Positions 6,108 through 14,959 are shown, counted from the first letter of the stretch. The stretch: 30,242 nt of DNA from an uncultured Acetatifactor sp. (GCA_910578185.1 CAJTPN010000027.1:7749-37990); one strand, 5' to 3'. The notes: generated by a model from the letters alone, not told the origin. Translations and numbers: made by a program.

Positions 6108-6929
6108 ATGCTGTATCATTATACTGACTTTATGGCTTTTGACGGAATTATCCGCTGTGCGGAGTTACGGCTGAACAATATTCTTAACATGAACGACGCT
6201 TCCGAAATGAGACTGTTTATGAACGGTATCTGCAACGCGGTAATTGAAAATCTACGCAGAGACGGAGAAAAGAACAGTCTTCGTCAGGCAGGCGAATTCT
6301 TTCAGCAGGAGCTTGAAAAAGAATTCCTGTATTCAGCATACGCAGCTTGTTTTTCAAAGGATATGGACGACGCTGCACAATGGGAACGCTATGGACACTT
6401 GGGAAGAGGTGTTTGCATTGCCTTCGACGAAACGCCCATGCAAAAATTAGTGGGCGGCGCAGTCTCCCTCCAAAAGGTCTACTATCAAAAGGATATGCGG
6501 GAGCATCATCTTGTGGAGGCTTTCTGCCAGCTAATTCGGGCATCGGAGGACTTTGCAAATATCCTGCCCCGCTTACAGGAACTGATGAAAGATGCCTGGC
6601 TGCAGTCGGCAGCTTTTAAGCACCCATCCTTTGCCAGTGAAAAGGAGTACCGGTTGGTGGTTTCTCCCTCACTTTCCGACGAATTCACGGTAGCGCCAAA
6701 ATACCATGTCTCTGCGGAACGAATCAAAAAATATTATCCCCTGGATTTAAACAGAATGTGTAAAAAAGTAAATTTAAGTCTGGCAGATCTGGTGGGCGGA
6801 ATTATCATCGGCCCCACTTCCCCCCAGTCCCTCCCCATACTGCAGGATTATCTGTCAGACTGCGGCCTGGAAGTGTTAAAAAATAAGATAAGTATGTCCG
6901 ACTGTCCCTTAAGAAAACCAACATCCTAA
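6108..6929 (+). CDS. DUF2971 domain protein
   Basis: The 273-residue protein begins LYHYTDFMAFDGIIRCAELR and continues with NNILNMNDASEMRLF, the hallmark opening of DUF2971 (the Y-H-Y-T and N-D-x-x-E motifs). It also has ACFSKDMDDAAQWERYGHLG and GVCIAFDE, also conserved. No signal peptide or membrane segment is visible. The biochemical role of the family is not known to me; members are often near mobile elements and in defence-rich neighbourhoods. GGAGAGGTGTCAT gives a good ribosome binding site. The gene stands alone between the phage debris and a bidirectional terminator, and it may be cargo of the element. Confidence 0.75.
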   Translation: MLYHYTDFMAFDGIIRCAELRLNNILNMNDASEMRLFMNGICNAVIENLRRDGEKNSLRQAGEFFQQELEKEFLYSAYAACFSKDMDDAAQWERYGHLGRGVCIAFDETPMQKLVGGAVSLQKVYYQKDMREHHLVEAFCQLIRASEDFANILPRLQELMKDAWLQSAAFKHPSFASEKEYRLVVSPSLSDEFTVAPKYHVSAERIKKYYPLDLNRMCKKVNLSLADLVGGIIIGPTSPQSLPILQDYLSDCGLEVLKNKISMSDCPLRKPTS

Positions 6930-6964
6930 AAACTCCCCGGCCGCCCATGGGTACCGGGGAGTTT
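6930..6964. terminator. Bidirectional terminator
   Basis: AAACTCCCCGG (6930-6940) pairs with CCGGGGAGTTT (6954-6964). It sits between the convergent DUF2971 and lipoprotein genes. On the minus strand the arm ends in TTTTT; on the plus strand in a shorter T run. Confidence 0.8.
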
Positions 6965-6968
6965 ACTG

Positions 6969-7730
6969 TTAATTTGCTTTCTTAACGGAAGTGATATGGG
7001 GATTGACACCCTCATACCAGTACAGGAAGCCTTCCATATCAATCTTGTCGCCTATGTTCAAAGCCTTTACCGCCTTATAAACATCAGTATTCTGATCGCA
7101 CAGATAAGATTCCACGGTAAACGTATATGTAGTACCGTTCAGCGAAACGTTAAAGTACAGGTCGTCTCCTTCCTGGCCGGAACCATCCCACTTATACAGG
7201 TAAGCCACATCATTTCCGCTTGCATCCTTGCCTGCAGCTTCCACCGTCATACCCTTGAATGCCACAAACTTATTCTGATGGTCAATCAGTGTATCCGTAC
7301 CCAGAAGAGAGGTCACATCCTCTGCGGGCGCAACATAATTTCCGCTCTGGATCTCAAAGGTAGCATCAATGATTTCCACCTCTCCGGACCACTCCGTCTT
7401 AAAACCTGTTACCTTAATCTTGGTGCCAGGGGTCAGCTTCTCGTAGTCTTCCTTGGAACATTCCATGTTATACAAGTAGTACGCGCCGTCCTTATCCTGG
7501 GCGTAAACGGTTGCCTTACCCTGACCGTTCTCCTCCCACCAGGACTGCTTTGCCTGCACATACGCCTCAATCACCACCTGGGACTCCTTGGCTGCAGCGA
7601 CGTATTCTGCATAAGTCATAACGCCCTCTGATTTCACATCCGCCCCACCCTGGTTGTCATCCGGTGTTCCGCAGGCCGCACATGCCATCACGAGAACAAT
7701 AGCCAATAGTAACGATGTCAGTTTTTTCAT
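6969..7730 (-). CDS. Lipoprotein with two OB-fold-like domains, unknown function
   Basis: The 253-residue protein has a basic N-terminus, hydrophobic stretch and lipobox (VMACAACG; Cys20 is the likely lipidated residue), so it should be anchored on the outer face of the membrane. Two similar beta-rich domains follow: one around residues 40-130 (VVIEAYVQAKQSWW... LTPGTKIKVTGFKTEWSGEV) and one around 145-250 (VAFKGMTVEAAG... LNIGDKIDMEGFLYWYEGVN). Each contains the G-x-K-I-x-V/M-x-G-F strand-turn typical of OB-folds. The internal duplication is my reading. AGGAGAGAAAA precedes the ATG and a promoter is visible at 7794-7821. It is transcribed separately from the upstream ABC operon, about 170 bp away. 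Confidence 0.7.
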   Translation of the reverse strand: MKKLTSLLLAIVLVMACAACGTPDDNQGGADVKSEGVMTYAEYVAAAKESQVVIEAYVQAKQSWWEENGQGKATVYAQDKDGAYYLYNMECSKEDYEKLTPGTKIKVTGFKTEWSGEVEIIDATFEIQSGNYVAPAEDVTSLLGTDTLIDHQNKFVAFKGMTVEAAGKDASGNDVAYLYKWDGSGQEGDDLYFNVSLNGTTYTFTVESYLCDQNTDVYKAVKALNIGDKIDMEGFLYWYEGVNPHITSVKKAN

Positions 7731-7793
7731 TTTTCTCTCCTCTTTTAAGTCTTTCCTGTGTATCCAGACTACTGGTGCATCAATACAACATTA

Positions 7794-7821
7794 ATTATAC
7801 ACAAAGTTCACAGGAAATCAA
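7794..7821 (-). promoter_or_regulatory. Promoter for the lipoprotein gene
   Basis: TTGATT (plus 7816-7821), a 16 bp spacer and TATAAT (7794-7799) on the minus strand, about 65 bp upstream of the start codon. Confidence 0.6.
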
Positions 7822-7899
7822 TAGTCATATTGAATTAGACTGTATGACCCGCTCCAATTTAGTCACAATTCAATATATTCCGCATCCAGTTCAGACTAA

Positions 7900-9528
7900 T
7901 CACACCACCGTCTGCTTCCGCTTTCTGATGATACGAAGTGCCGCGTACAGAATCAAACAGCCCCAGATGAGCGCCAGACCACATAACAATGCTATGGCCA
8001 TGGGCGGAAGGGGACCCAGTTCCGCTTTGTGAGAAACAGTCTCTTCTCCTTGTCCGCCAATCTGATCCAACCGATACAGGGACACAATATCATCATACAG
8101 CTTGTCAAAATATCCGTCGTCAATCTCCTCGCCGCGCCTGACGGATTTCACCGTAGCCTCAATCAACTGTCCCGCCGCATCGCGAAGAGAAGCCGAGCCG
8201 TTAAACACCGGCGTGACAAAGGTATTCTCAATATTATAAAGCAGTAATTGGGTCGCCTGAATCTTGATGTCATAATGCACTGTATTGTCCTCACCGCCTC
8301 TGGAGAGATAATCCAGATACTGCTCCGCCCCCTGGGCCTTTGAGGTCACAGGCACGTAACCCTCCGTCTCCGCGTAGGCAACCTGTACATCGTTTGTCAG
8401 CAGGTACTGTGCAAACAGCCAGGAAGCCAATACTTCCTGGGGATTCGCTTTATTAAAAATACACACAGAGGGTCCCTGAGAAATCATCTGGGGATGTTCC
8501 GGATCAAACTGCGGCAGCACCCTTACCGCCGTCTCGAATTCCACAATTTTTTCCTTGCTGATATCGCACAAAGGCGCATCCGTCCCCATCCAGGTAGCGC
8601 CTGCGGTGGAATCTATTGCAAAAATACACTGCCCGGCATTCAGAAAATTGGCAGGATAACTGGAAATTTTAAAGGTGGAAAAGGCACCTGTCCCGGCATG
8701 TCCGGCAATTTCGTACAAAAGCTGCCTTGTAGTGTCCTGAAAAAGCAGCAGTTCTCCCTCCGCTGTGGAGTATCCGGCGTTACTCTGCTTCAGCATCTGG
8801 ATCATCATATTATCTGTGGACTTATAGATAAACGGGATCATAACCTTCTGTCCGTTAACCTTATAATTTCCCTCCTCGTCCTGTGCCATGGCGGCCTCGG
8901 AAACCTCCCACACAAAATCCCAGGTAAGCTTTTCCGGCAGGGTATACCCTAAAGCCTCCAAATATGTCTGATTGATATAACAGGCTTCCGTGGAACGCAT
9001 ATACGGAATTGCATAGTAATGTCCTCCAAAACTGCATTCCTCCAAAAACTGCGGAATAATCTCCCCGGCTTTTGGCGAATCAAATCTGATCTCACTGCCT
9101 CCCAAACCATACTTTTCATGGGCAAATAATTCTTCCAGCGGCGCTACCAAATTGGTCCCTGTCAAATAAGTGGCAATGTGATCAGGATATGTGATGCATA
9201 CATTGGGCGTGGTATTAGTGGCTATATTGGTGATCACATCATTATAAATCTTGCCGTAATCCGTATAGAGGCGGATATTTACCTTAATATTGGGATAAAG
9301 CTTCTCAAAATCAGAAATTGCCTGCTGATAGATATCTGTCTGTGTTTTATTGGTGTCATTCTTCGCCCAGAACGTAATCTCGTATGCCCCGGAAGTATCA
9401 AATTCCTCGGGAATCTCAAATGCCTTCAGGCCCTCTCTGCCATGACACCCGGTAAGCAGCCACATGGCCCCTGCCAAGAATATCGCAAACGTCCCATGGG
9501 ACAATGCTCTCTTCCAACCTTCTCTCAT
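7900..9528 (-). CDS. Carbohydrate ABC transporter substrate-binding protein with C-terminal membrane anchor
   Basis: Family 1 solute-binding protein of 542 residues that would capture an oligosaccharide for the adjacent permeases. It has a signal peptide with lipobox LLTGC (Cys28), then the typical opening YEITFWAKNDTN and ISDFEKLYPNIKVN. Later stretches such as GYVPVTSKAQGAEQYLDYLS match the family's C-lobe. Unusually, a hydrophobic helix at about residues 509-531 (AIALLCGLALIWGCLILYAA) followed by RIIRKRK forms a predicted second membrane anchor, which typical binding proteins lack. GAGGAGG lies 9 nt before the ATG, and the start overlaps the upstream permease stop by 4 bp (ATGA), so translation is probably coupled. 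Substrate is inferred from the PL9-type enzyme in the operon. Confidence 0.88.
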   Translation of the reverse strand: MREGWKRALSHGTFAIFLAGAMWLLTGCHGREGLKAFEIPEEFDTSGAYEITFWAKNDTNKTQTDIYQQAISDFEKLYPNIKVNIRLYTDYGKIYNDVITNIATNTTPNVCITYPDHIATYLTGTNLVAPLEELFAHEKYGLGGSEIRFDSPKAGEIIPQFLEECSFGGHYYAIPYMRSTEACYINQTYLEALGYTLPEKLTWDFVWEVSEAAMAQDEEGNYKVNGQKVMIPFIYKSTDNMMIQMLKQSNAGYSTAEGELLLFQDTTRQLLYEIAGHAGTGAFSTFKISSYPANFLNAGQCIFAIDSTAGATWMGTDAPLCDISKEKIVEFETAVRVLPQFDPEHPQMISQGPSVCIFNKANPQEVLASWLFAQYLLTNDVQVAYAETEGYVPVTSKAQGAEQYLDYLSRGGEDNTVHYDIKIQATQLLLYNIENTFVTPVFNGSASLRDAAGQLIEATVKSVRRGEEIDDGYFDKLYDDIVSLYRLDQIGGQGEETVSHKAELGPLPPMAIALLCGLALIWGCLILYAALRIIRKRKQTVV

Positions 9529-10400
9529 CCCTTGGTACCTCCTCTGGACACACCTTCCATAATCTTTTTGCGAAATATCAGGAACAGAATAATAAGCGGA
9601 ACGGATATCACCACCACCGCCGCCATCATGGCCGGAATATTTTCACGTCCGAATCCGTTTTCCCGGATCTCCTGGATTCCGTTTGACACAAGATAATAAT
9701 CCTCATCGTCCGTGATCAGTCTGGGCCAAACATAAGAATTCCAGCACTCAATCACTTTCAGTATGGTTATGGTAATCAACGTAGGCTTGGACATGGGTAT
9801 CATAACCTTCAGCAAATACTTTAAATCCGAAGTGCCGTCCACCTTGGCAGCATAATATAGACTGTCCGGAATCTGCTCAAAATTTTCCTTCAGCAGATAA
9901 ATATAGAAAACCGAAGTCACAGAGGGCAGTATCAGCCCCAGAAACGTATTTCGCATATCCAGATTGGTTACTGTCACAAAATTGGTAATGACCACCAGCT
10001 CATTTGGTATCATCATCAGCGACAGAAAGAGAACAAACACAATTCCCTTTCCCCTGAAATCAAGTCTGGCAAATGCAAATGCCGCCAACGTGATCACCAC
10101 CAGCATAATCGCCGTAGTCGCCACTGCAAACAGGGCGGTATTGGCCAGATATCTCCCCAGCGACACCGCAGTAAACGCATCCGCATAATTCTGCAGTGTG
10201 GGAGACAGGGTAAAAAACTTCGGAATATACTCCGAATTATATGCGCCGTAGCTTTTTACGGAAGTCAAAAGCATCCAGTAAAACGGGAATAGAACAATCA
10301 CGGCCCACACTGCCAGCAGCGTATAGGTCACAATATGAAACACCAGCTTCCGACCCCTGGCCTTCCTTTCTATTTTTCCATAATCAACCATATTTTCCAT
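9525..10400 (-). CDS. Carbohydrate ABC transporter permease, MalG-like
   Basis: Inner-membrane permease of 291 residues with about six membrane helices (for example TYTLLAVWAVIVLFPFYWML and TALFAVATTAIMLVVITLAA). The cytoplasmic EAA loop YYAAKVDGTSDLKYLLKVMI-P docks the ATPase. The C-terminal location of this loop and the SVKSYGAYNSEYIP start region match the MalG/LacG subfamily. AGGGG lies 8 nt before ATG 10400. It follows the MalF-like gene by 41 bp and overlaps the binding-protein gene by 4 bp. Confidence 0.92.
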   Translation of the reverse strand: MENMVDYGKIERKARGRKLVFHIVTYTLLAVWAVIVLFPFYWMLLTSVKSYGAYNSEYIPKFFTLSPTLQNYADAFTAVSLGRYLANTALFAVATTAIMLVVITLAAFAFARLDFRGKGIVFVLFLSLMMIPNELVVITNFVTVTNLDMRNTFLGLILPSVTSVFYIYLLKENFEQIPDSLYYAAKVDGTSDLKYLLKVMIPMSKPTLITITILKVIECWNSYVWPRLITDDEDYYLVSNGIQEIRENGFGRENIPAMMAAVVVISVPLIILFLIFRKKIMEGVSRGGTKG

Positions 10401-10441
10401 TTTTACACCCCTATGCCCGCTTTGGGCGGACGCTTATTTTC

Positions 10442-11317
10442 TTAAGGCTTTTTCTTGCTGACAAGCAAATTGATACAAGTAATCGTCAGCACGATGAAAA
10501 ACAGCAGTATGGCCGCCGCAGACGCATAGGACGGATAACCGCCGCTGTCACCATAAAGCATATCATAGACATAACCCACGATGGTATTCATCCCCGCCGC
10601 GTTCAGGTTCGTTCCAAACAGAGCCACCACATCACTGTACGCTTTAAAAGCGCCAATAAACCCGGTGATAATCAGATAGAATATCATGGGCGAAATCATG
10701 GGAAGGGTGATTCTCATAAATGTCCTGAACTTTGACGTGCCATCCACCTTGGCCGCATTGTAATAATCCTGATTGACAGAGGCCAGCGCACTGGTCAAAA
10801 TCAGTATCTTAAAGGGCATGACCACCCATATGGTGTAAAAGCACAGCACAAACATCTTTGCCCAATAGGGTCCGTCTATAAAATCCACCGGGCTGCCGCC
10901 AAAACAGGTAATCAGCAGATTGATCAGCCCCTCCGAATAGGCGGTCTTCTGAAATAAAATCATAAACACCAGCCCCACCGCCAACGTATTCGTCACATAG
11001 GGCAGGAAATATATCGTTTGGAAGAGATTCCGAAAGGGTTTAATGGCATTTAATCCTGCAGAAATCAACAGCGCGATTCCTGTGGACACAGGCACGGTAA
11101 TCGCCACCAAAATCAGCGTATTTTTCACCGCCTGCAAAAAATAAGGATCATGCAGCACATAGGAATAGTTATAAAGTCCCGTGCCAAAATAGGTCTGAGA
11201 GGCAGAGTTATAGCCTTCCTCAAAGGAATAGACAAAGACGTCGATCAGCGGATACACCATAAAAACGCCCAGGAAAAGAAGCGCCGGTAACAGATAGAGC
11301 CAGCCTTTCCGTTTCAT
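10442..11317 (-). CDS. Carbohydrate ABC transporter permease, MalF-like
   Basis: Permease of 291 residues, starting WLYLLPALLFLGVFMVYPLI as in LacF/UgpA-type subunits, with about six membrane helices. The EAA loop is YYNAAKVDGTSKFRTFMRIT-LP. A conserved SDVVALFGTNLNAAG segment follows. It forms a heterodimer with the next permease. Its ATG overlaps the stop of the ATPase gene by 4 bp (ATGA at 11314-11317), indicating translational coupling. Confidence 0.92.
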   Translation of the reverse strand: MKRKGWLYLLPALLFLGVFMVYPLIDVFVYSFEEGYNSASQTYFGTGLYNYSYVLHDPYFLQAVKNTLILVAITVPVSTGIALLISAGLNAIKPFRNLFQTIYFLPYVTNTLAVGLVFMILFQKTAYSEGLINLLITCFGGSPVDFIDGPYWAKMFVLCFYTIWVVMPFKILILTSALASVNQDYYNAAKVDGTSKFRTFMRITLPMISPMIFYLIITGFIGAFKAYSDVVALFGTNLNAAGMNTIVGYVYDMLYGDSGGYPSYASAAAILLFFIVLTITCINLLVSKKKP

Positions 11318-12423
11318 TGTCCTCCCTCCTCAAAATAAATTCTCTCCCCCGTTTCCCTGTCAAAGAGAAATACTTTGCGGGGAATCAGCGAAAACCGTAC
11401 AATCCCCTTCCAGGTATCCACTTTGTACTCCGTTCCCATGATAGCGCGAACCTTTGCATTAGGGCACGCCTGATGTGTGAAAATGACGCTGACGTCCCGC
11501 CCCATGACTTCCACACCGCACAACTCACAGCAAAGCGGACCGTCCTCTTTCAGTCTGAATCCCTCCGGCCGAATACCCACATGAACCACCCGGTCTCCGG
11601 TCCCGGCCACATCCATTACCTTATCTTCCCCCAAAAATAGTTTACCACCCTTAATCTGACCGTCAAAGACATTGATGGGTGGGGTCCCAAGGAATTTTGC
11701 CACAAACAGATTCTTCGGATCGTCATAGACGTCCTGAGGTCTGCCGATCTGCTGTACCACCCCTGCGTTCATCACCACAATCATATCGGAAATGCTCATA
11801 GCCTCTTCCTGATCATGGGTCACAAAAATCGTGGTAATCCCGGTTTCTCTCTGAATCCTTCTGATCTCCTCCCTTGTCTGCAGCCGCAGCCGGGCATCCA
11901 GATTGGATAGGGGCTCGTCCAATAGAAGCACCTTTGGCATCTTCACCAGCGCTCTGGCAATGGCCACACGCTGCTGCTGGCCTCCTGACAATTCTCCCGG
12001 CCTGCGATCCATCAGTTCCTCGATCTGCACCAGCCCGGCAGCCGCCTGCGCCTTTTCCAACATGACAGTTTTGGACAGCTTATCCTTTCCTTTCAGATTC
12101 TCCAACGGAAATAAAATATTCTGCCTGACAGTCAGGTGGGGATAGAGGGCATAGTTCTGGAATACCAATCCGATCCCTCTGTTTTCCGGCGGCAGGTTTG
12201 TCACATCGTCCTCCCCAAAGAAAATCTGCCCTGATGTAGGCTTCTGCAAGCCGCTGATCAGATTGAGCGTGGTGCTCTTCCCACATCCGGATGGTCCCAG
12301 CAGACCGATAAGCTTCCCGTCCGGAATCTCAAAATTGAAATCATTGACCGCAATCACTTCTTCTTGGTTCTTCCTGCCTCTGGCCGGAAACTTCTTCGTC
12401 AGATTCCGCAATATCACTTCCAT
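11314..12423 (-). CDS. Sugar ABC transporter ATP-binding protein, MsmK/UgpC type
   Basis: The 369-residue ATPase energises the adjacent permeases. It shows Walker A GPSGCGKST (residues 43-51), signature LSGGQQQRVAIARAL, Walker B VLLLDEPLSNLD and switch histidine in THDQEEA, followed by a C-terminal TOBE-like regulatory region (VHVGIRPEGF). The start is placed at 12423 because GGAGGG lies 7 nt upstream and the sequence MEVILRNLTKKF fits family N-termini; the frame is open for another 54 codons upstream but those lie inside the preceding gene. It overlaps the 3' end of the lyase gene by 83 bp in a different frame. An ATPase inside the operon is notable, since many Firmicutes sugar importers share one MsmK encoded elsewhere. 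Confidence 0.93.
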   Translation of the reverse strand: MEVILRNLTKKFPARGRKNQEEVIAVNDFNFEIPDGKLIGLLGPSGCGKSTTLNLISGLQKPTSGQIFFGEDDVTNLPPENRGIGLVFQNYALYPHLTVRQNILFPLENLKGKDKLSKTVMLEKAQAAAGLVQIEELMDRRPGELSGGQQQRVAIARALVKMPKVLLLDEPLSNLDARLRLQTREEIRRIQRETGITTIFVTHDQEEAMSISDMIVVMNAGVVQQIGRPQDVYDDPKNLFVAKFLGTPPINVFDGQIKGGKLFLGEDKVMDVAGTGDRVVHVGIRPEGFRLKEDGPLCCELCGVEVMGRDVSVIFTHQACPNAKVRAIMGTEYKVDTWKGIVRFSLIPRKVFLFDRETGERIYFEEGGQ

Positions 12424-14785
12424 GTAATCCCTCCCTCTCCATACATCTTTCCACATTATACCGAAAATGCTGTAAAATGTCCATACCGATGCTGCCGTCC
12501 GCCTTCCTGGAAATTCCCCCGTGAATGACTTTCTCCACATCCGGAACTTCCCCGTGGCTAAACTCCATGCGCCGACCTTTAGCATTCACCGTATGACAGC
12601 CGTCAAAGTAATAATTGGAAACATGATAAATCTGTGTTTTGTCCTGCCTTCCCCTCGGCTCCAGCTTGTCTGGCACATTACCACCTGTCCTGACAGACAC
12701 CACGCCCCTGACGGTAAATGCCGTGTCCCTGGCATCCGTCGTATAGAGCGCCACATTGCTGCTCTCATTATCAAAGGTCAGAACATTTCTCACATGTGCA
12801 TCCGGGCTGCTGTTGGCATCAATTCCCTTGGCGCCGTTGGCAAAGGCAATGCTTTCCTCAAGCCTGTGGCCACATGCAATACTGGAGCCTCCCAATTTAA
12901 ATCCGTTCCCAAGCCCCACATGTACTTCTCTCCCTTCCCCATCCAATATATATCCGTTTTTAAACGCAAGACAGTTATGAATCAACACACTGCCTGTAGC
13001 GCCCTTTTCCACCTTTGCAAACAAGTCAAAACCGTCATCCGCATTATATGCCGAGATGCATCCTTCAAATATATTACCCTCCCCCACAGTGATCTTGGCG
13101 GCAAAACCGTCCGAATCCGTGTATCCCGGGTCGGCGTTTAAATATGCGTTACAGTTTATTACCATATTACAACGAGGCCATTCCTCCCTGCTGTCCCAAA
13201 CCTGATAACAGCCAATCTGAAGCCCCGTGTTGCCGTTTCGGTAAACGGAGATTTGTTCCAGCTGATTATAGCTGCCTGCTAGATGGATTCCTCTGGAAAA
13301 TGGCTCCGTATTCGTCACGTCAAAGCTTTTGCATCGCCAATAATTCCCTGCAATGATCAGTCCCTGACTACTCCCCCCGAAATCAAGCACCGGCCGGGCG
13401 CCCTCCTCCGCCATCAAACAGATGGGGGCGTCTGGAGTTCCGTCCATACCCCTGTCTATCACTAGAGATCTTTGCAGCAGATACTTGCCGTCCGCCAATA
13501 ACAACCTCTGCCCGGGCGCCGCCCCCCTGACCGCCGTATAGATATCCATTGGGTCTTCCTGGGTTCCCGCTCCCTCCGGTCTTCCCCCTGGGCTGATATA
13601 AATGTACTTCTTTTGATGAATCCGGTAGGTGACACAAAAGGGAACCTTGTATGTTCTGTAATCCGCCAATCTCTCATACTCGGAAGGACAATAATCCACA
13701 TCCGGTGAAAAGGAAACCAGGAAATGATTTTCCCCTTCCTTCAGTGTCAGACAAACACGGCACTTTGTTCCGCTCTCCATCTTCACCACCCTGATTTCCT
13801 CACCCGTCTCCTTCAGGGCAATCTTTAATTTCCCGTCGGCGTTTGCATATGTCACAAGCTCGTATTCTTCCCTGTTGGCCGTCCTGGCGGACAGAATTTC
13901 ATATTGGGGCCGCACCGGTTCCATCGGTCTGGGAGCGGCAGGTACATCCTCCTTTGGCCCAATCACTTCCAGTCCCACATTTCTAATTCGGATCCTGGCA
14001 TTCCTTGCGGCAAAAAAACCCACATAAATATGCTTCGGATCCAGTTTTGTCAGAGCGTCCCCGTTCTCTTCATGATAAAATTTCCTGCTGTTGGTCACCC
14101 CCTCCTCATCCGTATAGCTAATCAAATATCCGTCGTTCATGCGTCTTATGGCCAAATGGAACCTTTTCAATGCAGCAATGTCATTCATATGCTTTGACAC
14201 ATTGGTATAAGCCCCTACAATATTATAAGTGCCCGGTTTTCTTCCCTGCCTTGCGGCATGATACTCCAACGTTTTCATGGTACTCCTGAAATGAAGCGGC
14301 TGCGTCCCCTCCAGATTTGTCCTGGGTGTCACACCCTTTTTCTCCTGCGCCCCAATCCCCAGTCTCATCACATAGTGTCCTGCCGTACCGACAGCCAAAT
14401 CCTTTCCGGCATCACAGCCTACTTCCGCCTCATATTCCACCCTGGTCACAGCAGCCATATAGGAGTTATTCCAGAAACTTGCCTCGTCACCGTTTTCCCC
14501 AACCGCGTCCGCCGCCATTAATCCAAACCCGTCCTGACCGTTGGAAAACGTCCACTCTTCCACCTCAATATCCGCAGATAATGTAAAATTCTCCTTTTCC
14601 CCATCCAGCACCGTATAATAAAAGGCAACCCCATCCGTGGACGCCGGAACCAGCTTCCCTTTTCCCTTCAGACTCCAAATTGACAGGTCTCCCGTCTCCA
14701 CACTGCCCTCAAAACCATTTCCTTCAAGCTCCACACTTGTCCCATAGGCAGTAAAATGCCACTTCCTGTTCCTGCTTACTTCCAT
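12341..14785 (-). CDS. PL9-like pectate lyase, right-handed beta-helix, no signal peptide
   Basis: Protein of 814 residues. Residues 1 to about 275 form a beta-sandwich-like domain, followed by a linker with a second beta domain and, from about 395 (KKYIYISPGGRPEGAGTQED), a right-handed beta-helix. The family 9 polysaccharide lyase Pel9A uses Ca-binding Asp209, 233, 234, 237 and base Lys273. Here Asp559, 583, 584 and 587 have the same spacing, and Lys630 in GNGFKLGG fits the base. It should cleave polygalacturonate-type chains by beta-elimination. No signal peptide is visible, so it may act inside the cell on imported oligosaccharides. It is the first gene of the importer operon. The last 27 residues lie in the overlap with the ATPase gene and look like a non-conserved extension. 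Confidence 0.85.
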   Translation of the reverse strand: MEVSRNRKWHFTAYGTSVELEGNGFEGSVETGDLSIWSLKGKGKLVPASTDGVAFYYTVLDGEKENFTLSADIEVEEWTFSNGQDGFGLMAADAVGENGDEASFWNNSYMAAVTRVEYEAEVGCDAGKDLAVGTAGHYVMRLGIGAQEKKGVTPRTNLEGTQPLHFRSTMKTLEYHAARQGRKPGTYNIVGAYTNVSKHMNDIAALKRFHLAIRRMNDGYLISYTDEEGVTNSRKFYHEENGDALTKLDPKHIYVGFFAARNARIRIRNVGLEVIGPKEDVPAAPRPMEPVRPQYEILSARTANREEYELVTYANADGKLKIALKETGEEIRVVKMESGTKCRVCLTLKEGENHFLVSFSPDVDYCPSEYERLADYRTYKVPFCVTYRIHQKKYIYISPGGRPEGAGTQEDPMDIYTAVRGAAPGQRLLLADGKYLLQRSLVIDRGMDGTPDAPICLMAEEGARPVLDFGGSSQGLIIAGNYWRCKSFDVTNTEPFSRGIHLAGSYNQLEQISVYRNGNTGLQIGCYQVWDSREEWPRCNMVINCNAYLNADPGYTDSDGFAAKITVGEGNIFEGCISAYNADDGFDLFAKVEKGATGSVLIHNCLAFKNGYILDGEGREVHVGLGNGFKLGGSSIACGHRLEESIAFANGAKGIDANSSPDAHVRNVLTFDNESSNVALYTTDARDTAFTVRGVVSVRTGGNVPDKLEPRGRQDKTQIYHVSNYYFDGCHTVNAKGRRMEFSHGEVPDVEKVIHGGISRKADGSIGMDILQHFRYNVERCMEREGLHGSDIAESDEEVSGQRQEEPRRSDCGQ

Positions 14786-14867
14786 ATCGGATACCCCCGT
14801 TTTGTTTTCTCTCCTTATTCTAACTGAAAATTATGAACAATACAATGATACGCAGACAATAAGTAAA

Positions 14868-14875
14868 AAACGTTT
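14868..14875. promoter_or_regulatory. Palindrome in the lyase/LytTR intergenic region
   Basis: AAACGTTT, extended by CGTACG into an ACGTACGAAACGTTTT context on the minus strand, lies 83 bp before the lyase start. It could be a regulator site for the operon. The evidence is only its symmetry and position. Confidence 0.25.
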
Positions 14876-14950
14876 CGTACGTCTTTATTTGTGGGAACAC
14901 CAAAAACTACCTAATTGTTTTAGAAAAATTCTGGAAAATTCTTGATTTTG

Positions 14951-14959
14951 TGCTATAAT
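14951..14959 (+). promoter_or_regulatory. Extended -10 promoter for the LytTR gene
   Basis: TGCTATAAT gives a TGn extension and a perfect TATAAT 82 bp before the start codon. No good -35 box is seen 17 bp upstream, as is common for extended -10 promoters. Confidence 0.6.

Noticed and set aside
12424..12585. Longer ABC ATPase starting at 12585
   Set aside because: The extension lies within the lyase gene, does not resemble ATPase N-termini, and ATG 12423 has a good ribosome binding site.
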